Positions 52,990 through 61,906 of a stretch of DNA of 64,000 bases are shown here, piece after piece (positions within the stretch are counted from its first letter, which is position 1; the number at the start of each line of letters is the position of its first letter). The translations under genes were made by a program, and so were the position numbers. Below the pieces are notes generated by a model. That model did not search any database, was not told where the DNA came from, and worked only from the letters and a program-made list of their open reading frames with translations. This stretch comes from Bradyrhizobium sp. 199 (GTDB taxonomy: Bacteria; Pseudomonadota; Alphaproteobacteria; Rhizobiales; Xanthobacteraceae), in contig NZ_JADPJI010000005.1 of assembly GCF_023073355.1 (NCBI RefSeq), forward strand, positions 744,001-808,000. Reading direction: 5' to 3'.

Positions 52990-53378
52990 GAGAGGGTAAA
53001 CGCCGGACCGAAGACGGCAGCCAGGTTGAGAATTCTTGTATCAATTAAAACCACGCCTAGCCCCCATTGCCCCAAGGCAGCGTTTACCATCACAGGCTTA
53101 GCCGAGCAATCCCACCAGCTGACGTTGAGACTGCTGTCGCGTTCCGCCGCTGCGGCAGGTCACTGTCAATTTGGATGGACACAAATCGCAATCAACAATC
53201 CGCATTGTTACGCAACAGGGGAAGCGCCACTCAGTTCAATAATAGCAACCGGGGAGCGTGCCAAAATGCTGGCGGGCTGTGCTTGCGAGAACGATCGATA
53301 TGAAGAGTTCGCCGGACGGGATCCGCGTGGGTGGCGTCGCGGTGTCCGACCTCTACGAAAGGCTCGCCTGCGTGAGGA
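52990..53378. other. Intergenic region with a possible gene remnant
   Basis: Partly AT-rich (53030-53060 and near 53240) and presumably the promoter of the membrane GT. At 53300 (plus) a short frame reads MKSSPDGIRVGGVAVSDLYE and ends out of frame after about 43 codons. It resembles the N-terminal strand of decarboxylase/racemase-type barrels (IGGVPVSDL) but is too short to name. Confidence 0.3.
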
Positions 53379-54356
53379 CTAAATCGGTGCGGCGTCGGTT
53401 CGTTCGGCGGGAGCCCAGGCCGGGCTGGTGAAGTGGGCCCGTTCCGGCGCGACCAGCCACACCAAGCCGCCGAACAGCCCGACGATCAGGCCGCACAGCC
53501 CGAGGAGAACCGATATGCCCAGAGCTTTGTCGGCGGCGAGCCCTGCCAAGCTGAGAGAAGCAACCATCGCGCCTTCTCGCAGGCCCCAACCTCCGATAGA
53601 TATCGGGGCCGCGGACAAAAGAGTAACAAGCGGAATGAAAATAAATGCGTCCAGCGCGGACAGTTGCGCATCCAGTCCGTTGGCGAGGGCATAGCAGGCT
53701 GCAACATTGATCAGAGGGATCAAGGTGGCGGATCCCATCAACGTTGCGCGCCCTCGGGGCGCCAGAAGCGGATTCCTGACGAGTATCGCGCATTGTACGA
53801 GTTTGACCGGAAGGGCGGCGGTTATGCGTGCGGGCCACCGATCCATTGTGAGCAGAGCGATTGCACCGAAGCACGTGGCCCATACAAAGCCGACGACGGC
53901 GAACAGAAGCGAATTCTCGCTGGTTCGCGAAAATAGGAAAGGCACTCCCGTCAATATGACGAGAGCGAGCGCCAACAGACCAAGAAAGCGATCGGCCACG
54001 ATGCTGCCGATGGTCGGCGACCATTGCACGCCATGCCGCCGCAGCATCCAGATCCGGACCGCGTCGCCGCCTGCGGGCAGCACCTGGTTGAAAAAGGTGC
54101 TGACCATGAGAATGCGCCAGCCGGGCAGCCAATCCAGGGCCACGTTCATGGCGCGGAGGATCAGGATCCAGCGGTGGCAAAGCACGAAGGTCTGGACAAG
54201 CAGCAGCAGCACCGCGAGCGCCAACATCTCCAGTTTGACAGCGAGAAGATCGGCTTGCAGGGACGACAAATCCTGGGTTCGCAGCAACAATACGAGGATG
54301 CCGATCGAGACGGCGAACTTGGCCAGAGTAACCAGTGCTTTTGCAGGCGGCTTCAT
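53379..54356 (-). CDS. Lysylphosphatidylglycerol-synthase-like transmembrane protein (UPF0104)
   Basis: A 325-residue protein with about eight transmembrane helices. LVTLAKFAVSIGILVLLLRT at the N-terminus, FFNQVLPAGGDAVRIWMLRR (the family N.xLP...GD..R motif), DRFLGLLALALVIL and PISIGGWGLREGAMVASLSL (the second signature P.S..GG.G.RE). The family lies in many lipopolysaccharide and glycolipid loci and is thought to move or modify lipid-linked intermediates. Last gene of the long operon. Confidence 0.92.
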   Translation of the reverse strand: MKPPAKALVTLAKFAVSIGILVLLLRTQDLSSLQADLLAVKLEMLALAVLLLLVQTFVLCHRWILILRAMNVALDWLPGWRILMVSTFFNQVLPAGGDAVRIWMLRRHGVQWSPTIGSIVADRFLGLLALALVILTGVPFLFSRTSENSLLFAVVGFVWATCFGAIALLTMDRWPARITAALPVKLVQCAILVRNPLLAPRGRATLMGSATLIPLINVAACYALANGLDAQLSALDAFIFIPLVTLLSAAPISIGGWGLREGAMVASLSLAGLAADKALGISVLLGLCGLIVGLFGGLVWLVAPERAHFTSPAWAPAERTDAAPI

Positions 54357-54417
54357 CGGCTGATGTCGTCCTCGATCATTCGCAGCGGGATCCTCGCGCA
54401 GCGATAGCGTTGGGAGT

Positions 54418-54996
54418 CTATTTTCTCGCCAGATGCTCCGTGGCGAGTGCAGCCATCCTTGTGACGTAGTCCTGGACCTCGGCGGCGTCGCCGCCAGCGG
54501 GGGCCCAGTCGGGAAAGGCGGTGCGGGAGGGGTCGAACGGGCCGGCGGTGGTTTCGTGGAACACCAGCCACTCCGAGGTGATCAGGATCGAGTGGAAGAC
54601 CTGTTCGGGCATCCGGTAATAGCACAGGGCGCCCCGGCCATACGGCGCCATTTCCAACACGTCGCGGATGCGTCCGTCGTCCTCGAAGATCACGACCTGC
54701 GCGGTGCCTTCGATCAGGTGAAACGATTCAGGTTTGCCAAAATGCTTGTGGGGCCGCACATAGGCTTCGCGATGATGCACGATCAGCATCTCGTGCAGGC
54801 CGGACGAGGGATCGGGGTGCGTGCACAGCCGGCTGCGCAGACGCGGGTTGGCGGCGGCGATGCGCTTCAGCTCCGCGATCGTGGCGTCATCGGCCGTGAC
54901 GATAGCAGCGCCCGAATAATAGACCTCGGGATTTTGCGCGCGCAGCGACGTCGGCCGCCGCGGGCTCGTCGCCTCATTCGAAGAAGATGAACCCAT
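54418..54996 (-). CDS. wbuC: WbuC family cupin
   Basis: A 192-residue protein. The cupin core has LHEMLIVHHREAYVRPHKHF (HxH metal ligands), PESFHLIEGTAQVVIFED (second His/Glu) and a third motif YRMPEQVFHSILITSEWLVF with FHETTAGPFDP. This is the WbuC pattern found in O-antigen loci. It overlaps the methyltransferase gene upstream by 23 bp. Likely an isomerase or regulatory cupin; the exact reaction is unknown for the family. Confidence 0.92.
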   Translation of the reverse strand: MGSSSSNEATSPRRPTSLRAQNPEVYYSGAAIVTADDATIAELKRIAAANPRLRSRLCTHPDPSSGLHEMLIVHHREAYVRPHKHFGKPESFHLIEGTAQVVIFEDDGRIRDVLEMAPYGRGALCYYRMPEQVFHSILITSEWLVFHETTAGPFDPSRTAFPDWAPAGGDAAEVQDYVTRMAALATEHLARK

Positions 54997-55639
54997 GGTC
55001 GCCCCGGTATCCGCATTTGTCGTAGATCCAGGCCCATGTTTCCGGACCGTGGAAGCTCAGGCAGGTGAGTTGCCAGTAAAGCAGATTCGCCTTCTCGCGC
55101 TCGTTGCGGAAGGATTCGACCATCAGATATTTCGACGCGCCGCGCCCGACACGCTCGATCTCTGGCACGGCGCGGAAGACGTCCTCGAGCGGAAGATTGT
55201 GCAGCACGCCAAGCGACACCACGAGATCGAAGCTGTGATCGGGGTAGGGCAGCTCGACGGCGCTGCCGACCTTCAAGCGCGGCCGCACCTCCTCTTTGGC
55301 ATTGGCGATGCCGTAGTCGGAGATGTCGATGCCGGCGACCGTCAGGTCGGGGACGAGTTGCGTGAACTCGTAGAGCAGGTAGCCCTTGCCGCAGCCGACG
55401 TCGAGCACACTCATTCCGGGCTTGATGCCGTAGCGATCGATCAGGGTCTGGGCGAGCGGGCGCCAGCGTCCGTCATAGCGATAGCCGCCATAGCCGTAGC
55501 GCCGATCGCCGTCCCAATAGTCGTACCCCCATTGCCGCGCCACAGTGGCGGATTCCGCCTTGTCGTGCTCGACCACGCGCTGAACGTAGTTCCGCCTGGT
55601 CGATGCGTGCATTGGCTGGAGCAGGTTGATCTCGGTCAT
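54974..55639 (-). CDS. Class I SAM-dependent methyltransferase
   Basis: A 221-residue protein of the UbiE/COQ5-like group: MSVLDVGCGKGYLLYEFTQL (motif I), TVAGIDISDYGIANAKEEV (motif II) and FDLVVSLGVLHNLPLEDVFR. N-terminal YWDGDRRYGYGGYRYDGRWR is aromatic-rich. In this operon it probably methylates the sugar made by the neighbours. It overlaps the WbuC gene at its 3' end. Confidence 0.92.
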   Translation of the reverse strand: MTEINLLQPMHASTRRNYVQRVVEHDKAESATVARQWGYDYWDGDRRYGYGGYRYDGRWRPLAQTLIDRYGIKPGMSVLDVGCGKGYLLYEFTQLVPDLTVAGIDISDYGIANAKEEVRPRLKVGSAVELPYPDHSFDLVVSLGVLHNLPLEDVFRAVPEIERVGRGASKYLMVESFRNEREKANLLYWQLTCLSFHGPETWAWIYDKCGYRGDHGFIFFE

Positions 55640-55664
55640 GGGGCCGAACCGGTCCGCGGCATCG

Positions 55665-56057
55665 TCACAGGATGGTCGCGTATTTATTGACCAGCAGGAT
55701 GTCCTCGACGGCCTGGATGTCTTTCTGCGACGACAGCGTGATCTCCTCGACCGCGGCGTGGAGGTCGCAGCTTTCGCGCAGAACGCGGTCGTAGATCTGT
55801 CGTCGCCGTGCCTCGTCGGGCGGCAACATGAAGATGCTGTAGAGGATCAGCCCCTTCAGGCGGGGCAACTCGTCCATGATGTCCTCGAGCACCATGTAGC
55901 TGCCGGGCATGATGTGCTCGACGGCGCTGAGCAGAAATTGCAGGTCTTTCCGCCGCGCGTAGTCGCGGATCACGATGTTCTGGACGTGCTGCGGGGTACG
56001 ACTGCCGTTCAGCGGCCGCGCGCCGATATAGCCGCGATGGCCGGCTCGCTCAGCCAT
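55665..56057 (-). CDS. LIC12192 family sporadic carbohydrate cluster protein
   Basis: A 130-residue protein: GHRGYIGARPLNGSRTPQHV, IVIRDYARRKDLQFLLSAVE, MPGSYMVLEDIMDELPRLKG, and LYSIFMLPPDEARRRQIYDR match the short family found only in certain surface-carbohydrate loci. Its start codon overlaps the stop of the oxygenase gene by 8 bp. The family's biochemical role is unknown; its strict co-occurrence with the 2OG-Fe(II) oxygenase marks the locus type. Confidence 0.88.
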   Translation of the reverse strand: MAERAGHRGYIGARPLNGSRTPQHVQNIVIRDYARRKDLQFLLSAVEHIMPGSYMVLEDIMDELPRLKGLILYSIFMLPPDEARRRQIYDRVLRESCDLHAAVEEITLSSQKDIQAVEDILLVNKYATIL

Positions 56058-56856
56058 GGAAGCCTCCCGGCAGCTTGTATTGCATGCCGACCCGTGTCGC
56101 CGGACGCAGCAGGATCGGCTCGAAAAACTCGCCGAAGCGCTTGTCCGCGTAGGGCGACATGATGCTCTTGAACCGGCAGTTCATGCTCCAGCGCGTGCCG
56201 GGCTCCTCGTTGACGCGGTTGCCGTGCATCAGGGTTTGATTGAACAGCATCACGTGGCCGTAGGGAATCTCGATGAAGGTCGCGTGCGGCTTGATGGTCT
56301 TGTACAACTCCTCGGCGCTGCGCAGGCTTGCCATCCGGTCCTGCATGTCGCCGTTCAGTGAGGGCGGCAGCAGATACATCGCCTTAGTGCTGTGGACGTC
56401 GACCAGCGGCACCCACACCACGACTTCGAACGGCGAGTCGCCCGACCAGACGTCGGAATGGGTGGCGAGCAGCGAGGAATCGTCGCCGGGCATCTGGATG
56501 CTGAGATTGACGCGGCGCTGCATGCAGAGCTCGTTGCCGACGATGGTCTCGATCGTCGAGCGCGCCAGACGGAAATAGGTCGGCCGGAACCAGGGCTCGG
56601 CGTTGAGGCCGTTGAAGACGTGCAGCCGCAGGCCGTTGAGATCGTCGACGCTCACCCGCGTGTGGATGCTGTCGAGCATCGCGTAGGGATCGTTGCTGTG
56701 CGGCAGCTTCAGATAGTCCGCCGCGAGCTCGGCTGCGCGCCGCTGGATGCGATCGAGCCCGGCGCGATCGTCGGCCGGCGTGGTGACGAAGCCGTCGTCG
56801 ATGAAGCGCTGCGCCAGTGCCTGCTCGTCGGCCTGAATGAAGTCCGTATCCGTCAT
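56050..56856 (-). CDS. Sporadic carbohydrate cluster 2OG-Fe(II) oxygenase
   Basis: A 268-residue protein from ATG 56856. SSLLATHSDVWSGDSPFEVV provides the HxD iron ligands (His, Asp). The second His and the 2-oxoglutarate Arg lie around IPYGHVMLFNQTLMHGNRVN and EEPGTRWSMNCRFKSIMSPY. It is a PhyH-like non-heme dioxygenase that hydroxylates or dehydrogenates an unknown sugar or lipid. The start overlaps the upstream aminotransferase stop (ATGA) and its end overlaps the LIC12192 gene. Confidence 0.9.
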   Translation of the reverse strand: MTDTDFIQADEQALAQRFIDDGFVTTPADDRAGLDRIQRRAAELAADYLKLPHSNDPYAMLDSIHTRVSVDDLNGLRLHVFNGLNAEPWFRPTYFRLARSTIETIVGNELCMQRRVNLSIQMPGDDSSLLATHSDVWSGDSPFEVVVWVPLVDVHSTKAMYLLPPSLNGDMQDRMASLRSAEELYKTIKPHATFIEIPYGHVMLFNQTLMHGNRVNEEPGTRWSMNCRFKSIMSPYADKRFGEFFEPILLRPATRVGMQYKLPGGFHG

Positions 56857-57971
56857 GCAAAATACTCCCGGGCGGTCGCGCAGATATAGCTGATATCGGC
56901 GGCCGACAGGAACTGGTTGATCGGAAGCGTGAGGATCTGGTCCGCCTGTCGTTCCGTAACCGGGAACGCGCCGCGGCCGTGACCCAGATGCGCCGCCGCC
57001 GGCTGCAGGTGGATCGGGACCGGATAGTGGATGGCGGTCTCGATGCCCTTGTCGGCCAGATATTTCTGGAAATCGTTGCGGCGGTCGGTCTGCACCACAA
57101 AGGTATGGAAGGTGTTGAACTCGATGTTGCGGCAGGGCGGAATGAACAGAGGAAGCCCGGCGAGCTCGGCGCGGTATTGCGCGGCGCTGCGTCGTCGGCG
57201 TTCGATCACGGAGGGCAGATGGCGCAGGCGGATCCGCAGCACCTCGGCCTGGAGCGTGTCGAGCCGTGACACGATGCCCCACTCCTGGACGTCGCTGCGG
57301 TTGATCAGACCGTGATTGCGCAGCCGGCGGATTCGTGCGGCGAGCTCGGCGTCGGCAGTGACGAGGAAACCGGCATCGCCGGCGGCATTGAGGTTCTTCA
57401 GAGGATGGGCGGAGAAGCAGCCGAACGTTCCGATGGTGCCGCTCATCCGGCCGTCATAGGTCGAGCCGACCGCCTGGGCGCTGTCCTCGATCACGGCGAG
57501 CGCGTGCTTGTCCGCGATCGCCATCAGTGGGGCCATGTCGGCCATGCGCCCGGTCAGATGCACGGGCATGATCGCCTTGGTGCGCGGCGTGACGGCGGCC
57601 TCGACCGCGGCCGGATCGATGTTCTGGTCCGGCAGCACGTCCGCAAACACCGGTGTCGCGCCGACTGCGATGATCGCGGCGGTCGATGCCACGAACGAAT
57701 TCGGCGGGGTGATCACCTCGTCGCCGGGACCGATGTTGAGCGCCCGCAAGGCGAGGATCAGCGCATCGGTGCCTGAATTCAGCGTCACGACATGTGGCGA
57801 GCCGAGATAGGCGGACAATTCCTCCTCGAGCTTTCCGACCGCTGCGCCGCCGATGAAATCACCGCGCTGGAATACGCCCTCGACCGCCTGCATGATCTCG
57901 GCGCGTTCTTCCTCGAATTGCGCGGGAAGATTGACGTAACCGATGCGCCGGCGACCGGTGTCAGCGTCCAT
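56853..57971 (-). CDS. DegT/DnrJ/EryC1/StrS aminotransferase (1)
   Basis: A 372-residue PLP enzyme. HVVTLNSGTDALILALRALN, EVITPPNSFVASTAAIIAVG, LAVIEDSAQAVGSTYDGRMS (conserved Asp) and CFSAHPLKNLNAAGDAGFLV (PLP lysine in HPLKNL). RNHGLINRSDVQEWGIVSRL follows. Members transaminate keto-sugar nucleotides or cyclitols. It overlaps the second aminotransferase gene by 11 bp; the two are diverged paralogues. Confidence 0.94.
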   Translation of the reverse strand: MDADTGRRRIGYVNLPAQFEEERAEIMQAVEGVFQRGDFIGGAAVGKLEEELSAYLGSPHVVTLNSGTDALILALRALNIGPGDEVITPPNSFVASTAAIIAVGATPVFADVLPDQNIDPAAVEAAVTPRTKAIMPVHLTGRMADMAPLMAIADKHALAVIEDSAQAVGSTYDGRMSGTIGTFGCFSAHPLKNLNAAGDAGFLVTADAELAARIRRLRNHGLINRSDVQEWGIVSRLDTLQAEVLRIRLRHLPSVIERRRRSAAQYRAELAGLPLFIPPCRNIEFNTFHTFVVQTDRRNDFQKYLADKGIETAIHYPVPIHLQPAAAHLGHGRGAFPVTERQADQILTLPINQFLSAADISYICATAREYFA

Positions 57972-59067
57972 GGCAGAATTTCCTGACGGTCTCGATGACG
58001 CGGTCCTGCTGTGCGCGCCTCAGATGCTGGTCGACGGGGAAGCTGATGACTTCCTTGGCGTGGCGGTCGGTGACCGGGAAGGTGCCGGGCGCGTAACCGA
58101 GATGCCTGAGGCCTTCCTGCTGATACAGCGGGATCGGATAGTGGATCTTGGCCTCGATGCCATTGTCCAGGCAGTACTGGTAGAGCTCGTCGCGGCGCTC
58201 GGCGAACACCATGTAAAGATGGTAGACGTGCTTCACGTTGGGCCGGCGCGGCGGGACGCGCAGGCCAGGCAGGCCGGCAAGGCCAGCGTCGTAATAGGCC
58301 GCATTCTCGATGCGGCGCCGCGTGATCTCGCTGGTCTGGCCGATCAGCCAGTTACCGACCACGGCCTGCAGAGAATCCAGCCGCGAATTGCAGCCGAGGA
58401 TGGCGATCTCGTCGCGGTTCTTCATGCCGTGATTGCGGATCAGGCGGAGCTTCTCGTTCATGCCGTCGTCATTGGTGACGACGACGCCGGCGTCGCCCCA
58501 GACGTTGAGGTTCTTGAGCGGATGCAGCGAGAAGCCGGCGGCGATGCCGTGGGTGCCGGAGCGCTTGCCCGCAAACTCGGACAGGATGCCCTGGCAGGCG
58601 TCCTCGACAACAGGCAGGTTGTGACGCTGGGCGATCGCCATCAGCTTGCCCATGTCGGTGACCTCGCCGGTCAGCTGAACCGGCATGATCGCCTTGCTCT
58701 TGTTGGTGATGGCGGCCTCGACCTGGTCGACGTTCATGCAGAACGAATCGTCGCAGTCGACCAACACCGGCGTCGCGCCGGTCTCCGCAATGGCGCCGAC
58801 GGTGGCGATGAAGGTGTTGGCGGCGGTGATGACTTCATCGCCATGGCCAATGCCGAGCGCCTTGAGCGGTAACTTGAGCGCATCGGTGCCGGATCCGACG
58901 CCGATGGCGTGACGCACGCCGATCAGGTCGGCAAAGCGCTTCTCGAATTCGGCGACCGGCTTGCCAAGGGTGAAGTCGCCAGTCGCAACCAGCCGGCCGA
59001 TCTCGGCCAGGATGGGGGCGGGGTCGGAGAATTGCTCGAGCAGATAGGAATATCGAACGTCGTACAT
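57961..59067 (-). CDS. DegT/DnrJ/EryC1/StrS aminotransferase (2)
   Basis: A 368-residue PLP enzyme with the same motifs: AIGVGSGTDALKLPLKALGI, EVITAANTFIATVGAIAETG, LPVVEDACQGILSEFAGKRS and GFSLHPLKNLNVWGDAGVVV (PLP lysine), RNHGMKNRDEIAILGCNSRL. Two enzymes of this type in tandem suggest that two different keto positions, or two different sugars, are aminated. Nine bp from the transketolase C-terminal subunit. Confidence 0.94.
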   Translation of the reverse strand: MYDVRYSYLLEQFSDPAPILAEIGRLVATGDFTLGKPVAEFEKRFADLIGVRHAIGVGSGTDALKLPLKALGIGHGDEVITAANTFIATVGAIAETGATPVLVDCDDSFCMNVDQVEAAITNKSKAIMPVQLTGEVTDMGKLMAIAQRHNLPVVEDACQGILSEFAGKRSGTHGIAAGFSLHPLKNLNVWGDAGVVVTNDDGMNEKLRLIRNHGMKNRDEIAILGCNSRLDSLQAVVGNWLIGQTSEITRRRIENAAYYDAGLAGLPGLRVPPRRPNVKHVYHLYMVFAERRDELYQYCLDNGIEAKIHYPIPLYQQEGLRHLGYAPGTFPVTDRHAKEVISFPVDQHLRRAQQDRVIETVRKFCHGR

Positions 59068-59075
59068 GTGACCCG

Positions 59076-60035
59076 TCAGGTGGAATGGAGTTGAGGAGAG
59101 GGGGCGTGCGAGGCGGCATGCGCGCGCTCGATCGAGGTTGCAATCGCGGCCGCGGAAAGTCCGTGCTTCTTCAGCAGCGAGTCCTGCGAGCCGTAATTGT
59201 GCATGAAGCGGTCCGGCAGCGACAGCCGCAGCATCGCCGGCAGGCCTGAACCGAGCTTGTCGATCAACGTCTCCGCGACCGCGCTGCCGAGGCCGCCGGA
59301 GGGCACGTGCTCCTCCAGCGTTGCCACGAGCTTGACGCCGCGAACCGCCTGCAGCAGCGCTTCGGCGTCGAACGGCTTCACCGTGTGCATGTGCAGGATG
59401 CCGGCGCGAATGCCTTGCGCCGCCAGCAGGTCGGCTGCTGCGATGGCGCGCTGAAGCATGATGCCGGTCGTCACCATGAGGACGTCACCCGGCGGCCGCA
59501 TCAGGATGGCCTTGCCGATCTCAAAACCGTGCTCGGCCTTCGAGACGATCGCGTCGCCACCCTTGCCCAGCCGGATGTAGATCGGACCGGTCCAGTCGAG
59601 CGTCTTTTCCATCAGCCGCGCGGCCTCGTCGGCGTCGCACGGGCAAACCACCGTCATATTCGGCAGCGCCCGCATGATGGCGATGTCCTCGATCGCCTGG
59701 TGCGTGGGGCCGAGCGGTGCATAGACGAGACCGCCGCCATTGGCGATCAGCCGCACCGGCAGATTGTGCAGACAAAGATCGACGGCCACCTGCTCGTAGC
59801 AGCGGCGGGTGAGGAAGGTCGCGATGGTGTTGACGTAGGGAACGAAGCCTTCCATCGCCAGACCTGCCGACATACCGATGATGTGCGCTTCCGAAATGCC
59901 CTCGATCAAATGGCGCTTGGGAAACTCCTTGCTCATCGCGCGCAGCGTGCCCGCGCCGGGATCGGAGCCGATGTAAAGCACTCGCTCGTCGCGCGTGGCG
60001 AGCTTGTGGACCATGTTCATCGCGGTGTTGCGCAT
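59076..60035 (-). CDS. Transketolase, C-terminal subunit
   Basis: A 319-residue protein: RVLYIGSDPGAGTLRAMSKE, RHLIEGISEAHIIGMSAGLA (pyrimidine-binding Glu in EGISEA), YVNTIATFLTRRCYEQVAVD, and HNLPVRLIANGGGLVYAPLG with PTHQAIEDIAIM. The C-terminal transketolase_C domain starts near GDVLMVTTGIMLQRAIAAAD. Together with the next gene it makes a split transketolase, as in 1-deoxyxylulose-like and antibiotic pathways. It moves two-carbon units between sugars. Confidence 0.94.
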   Translation of the reverse strand: MRNTAMNMVHKLATRDERVLYIGSDPGAGTLRAMSKEFPKRHLIEGISEAHIIGMSAGLAMEGFVPYVNTIATFLTRRCYEQVAVDLCLHNLPVRLIANGGGLVYAPLGPTHQAIEDIAIMRALPNMTVVCPCDADEAARLMEKTLDWTGPIYIRLGKGGDAIVSKAEHGFEIGKAILMRPPGDVLMVTTGIMLQRAIAAADLLAAQGIRAGILHMHTVKPFDAEALLQAVRGVKLVATLEEHVPSGGLGSAVAETLIDKLGSGLPAMLRLSLPDRFMHNYGSQDSLLKKHGLSAAAIATSIERAHAASHAPSPQLHST

Positions 60036-60045
60036 CGGGAGCCGA

Positions 60046-60894
60046 TCAAAAATCGCCGACGGCGACGCGGATGGCGTCGAGCTCGCTGTCGGTCAGCTTG
60101 TTTTTGTGATGCCAATCGGCGTTGGATTCTGCGGCCGGCAGACCCTTGCCCTTGACGGTATGGCAGATGATCGCGGTGGGCTTGCCCAGAACGACCGGGA
60201 CCTGCTTCAGGACAGTACGCAAGGCGCCGACGTCGTGGCCATTGAGCTCCTGCACGGCGAAGCCGAAGCTGCGCCACTTGTCCGCAAGCGGCTCCAGCGG
60301 CAGGACGTAATCGGTCGGCCCGTAGCTCTGGAGCTTGTTGTAGTCGATCATCGCGACCAGATTATCGAGCCCGTGCTTGGCCGCGCTCATGGCGGCCTCC
60401 CACACCGATCCCTCGTTGATCTCGCCGTCGCCGAGCAGGACGAAGGTCCGGTAGCTGCGCTCGCGCATGCGGGCGGCGAGCGCAAGACCGACACCGATCG
60501 ACAGACCATGCCCGAGCGCGCCGGTTGACGCCTCGACGCCCGGCACCATGCCATATTCGGGATGTCCGCCCAAAATACTGTCGGGGCCGCAAAAGCCGTC
60601 CAACTCGGACAGCGGGAAGAAGCCGCGATCGGCGAGTAGCGCATAGAGCGCCAGACAACCGTGTCCCTTGCTGAGGATCGCGCGGTCGCGATCGGGATCG
60701 CGCGGGTTGTTCGGGTCGATCCGCAGCACGTCGTCGTAGAGCACGCGGACCATCTCGATCAGCGACAGGGCGGGTCCGACATGGCCGCGTCCCGCAGAAC
60801 GGACAGAGCCGAGGACCAGGCGGCGCAAATAAAGGCTGCGCTCGTCCAGCGTGCAGGTGAGGGCGGCTTCAGCGTGGGGTGAGATCTGGATCAC
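60046..60894 (-). CDS. Transketolase, N-terminal subunit
   Basis: A 282-residue protein; GTG 60894 is chosen over TTG 60945 because it leaves only a 26-bp overlap with the upstream gene. SAGRGHVGPALSLIEMVRVL, DRAILSKGHGCLALYALLAD, LGGHPEYGMVPGVEASTGAL and GHGLSIGVGLALA precede the TPP motif FVLLGDGEINEGSVWEAAMS (GDGE...N). KPTAIICHTVKGKG is typical of the family end. With the C-terminal subunit it forms the full enzyme. Ten bp separate the genes. Confidence 0.93.
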   Translation of the reverse strand: MIQISPHAEAALTCTLDERSLYLRRLVLGSVRSAGRGHVGPALSLIEMVRVLYDDVLRIDPNNPRDPDRDRAILSKGHGCLALYALLADRGFFPLSELDGFCGPDSILGGHPEYGMVPGVEASTGALGHGLSIGVGLALAARMRERSYRTFVLLGDGEINEGSVWEAAMSAAKHGLDNLVAMIDYNKLQSYGPTDYVLPLEPLADKWRSFGFAVQELNGHDVGALRTVLKQVPVVLGKPTAIICHTVKGKGLPAAESNADWHHKNKLTDSELDAIRVAVGDF

Positions 60895-61906
60895 GTTGGC
60901 AAATCGTTTGGTGGAGCCGACGGGCTTTGTCGAGCTGGCCGGCAAGGCGGACCGTCAGATCGCCACCTTGCGCAGCCAGGGCGCGCCGGGAGCGGCTTTC
61001 CGGCAAATAAGCATTCAGGACAATCAGGCACCAAATCGCCCCGAACACAGGATACAGTACGTCACGGCGGATCGCAAACGCGTCATCCCCAGCCTCGAAG
61101 GCGCGCGAGAGCCGTTCGATCAATCGATTTGCGCTGGCCTCGGGCAGATCGCTGCCTGGGTGAATCGCGGTGTCGGACACGAGCTTGACCGGGTCGTCCC
61201 AGCCGAAATATTCGAAGTCGATGAAGCGCAGCCTGCCATCTTCGGTGCGCAGCGCGTTGTGCAATCCGAAATCCGACGGGCTCAATGCGCGATGGGCGGG
61301 TGCCAGGTCCGCTGCGGGATCCCGGCCCAGTTCCGCATAGCGCCGACGGAGGCGCCGAATGGCGGCGGCAGTGCTGGGAACCAGGCTGCCGTCGATGAAA
61401 GTGCGCAGGTCGGCATGATCAACCGAGGCCTGCCTGAGTCCGTCCAGACGCTGCTCGTACTGAGCGACGGCTTCCTCGGGCGAAAAGATGCTGGCTGAGG
61501 CGTTCCGCAAAGCCTGCGCACCCTCGGCTTTGCGCAGCTTCTGCAATTCGATCAGGAAATCGGCCAGCTGGTCGGCGTCGCCTTCATGGGGATGCAGCAC
61601 CGCCGCTTCGCCCTCGAACCATTGATACAACGCGCAAAACGTATCCGCGTCCTGCGCGACCGGGCGCGGTGTCGACATGATGCCGTGGCGCGACAGAAAC
61701 GACAGCGCGTCATATTCCTGTCCCAGGCGATCGCGCCCGTCGGAGGGATATTGCTTGAGGGCGAGGGGTGGACCCTCCGCCATCTCCAGCCGAAACACCC
61801 TGTTGTTGCCGCCGGACCGCGCCGGCTGGGCGGCCGCGACCGGTGTCCCGGAGAGGCGGCTGCCGATCGAGATCGCAGCCTGTACGCTGATCTCCGCCTC
61901 GCTCAT
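60869..61906 (-). CDS. APH/choline-kinase-like phosphotransferase
   Basis: A 345-residue protein from ATG 61906. GGNNRVFRLEMAEGPPLALK has the N-lobe lysine; SPSDFGLHNALRTEDGRLRF (in place of HGD..xxN, the catalytic loop reads SPSDFGLHN) and FIDFEYFGWDDPVKLVSDTA gives the metal Asp region. It probably phosphorylates a sugar, supplying substrate to the pathway. The ATG overlaps the stop of the HAD gene (ATGA). Confidence 0.85.
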   Translation of the reverse strand: MSEAEISVQAAISIGSRLSGTPVAAAQPARSGGNNRVFRLEMAEGPPLALKQYPSDGRDRLGQEYDALSFLSRHGIMSTPRPVAQDADTFCALYQWFEGEAAVLHPHEGDADQLADFLIELQKLRKAEGAQALRNASASIFSPEEAVAQYEQRLDGLRQASVDHADLRTFIDGSLVPSTAAAIRRLRRRYAELGRDPAADLAPAHRALSPSDFGLHNALRTEDGRLRFIDFEYFGWDDPVKLVSDTAIHPGSDLPEASANRLIERLSRAFEAGDDAFAIRRDVLYPVFGAIWCLIVLNAYLPESRSRRALAAQGGDLTVRLAGQLDKARRLHQTICQRDPDLTPR

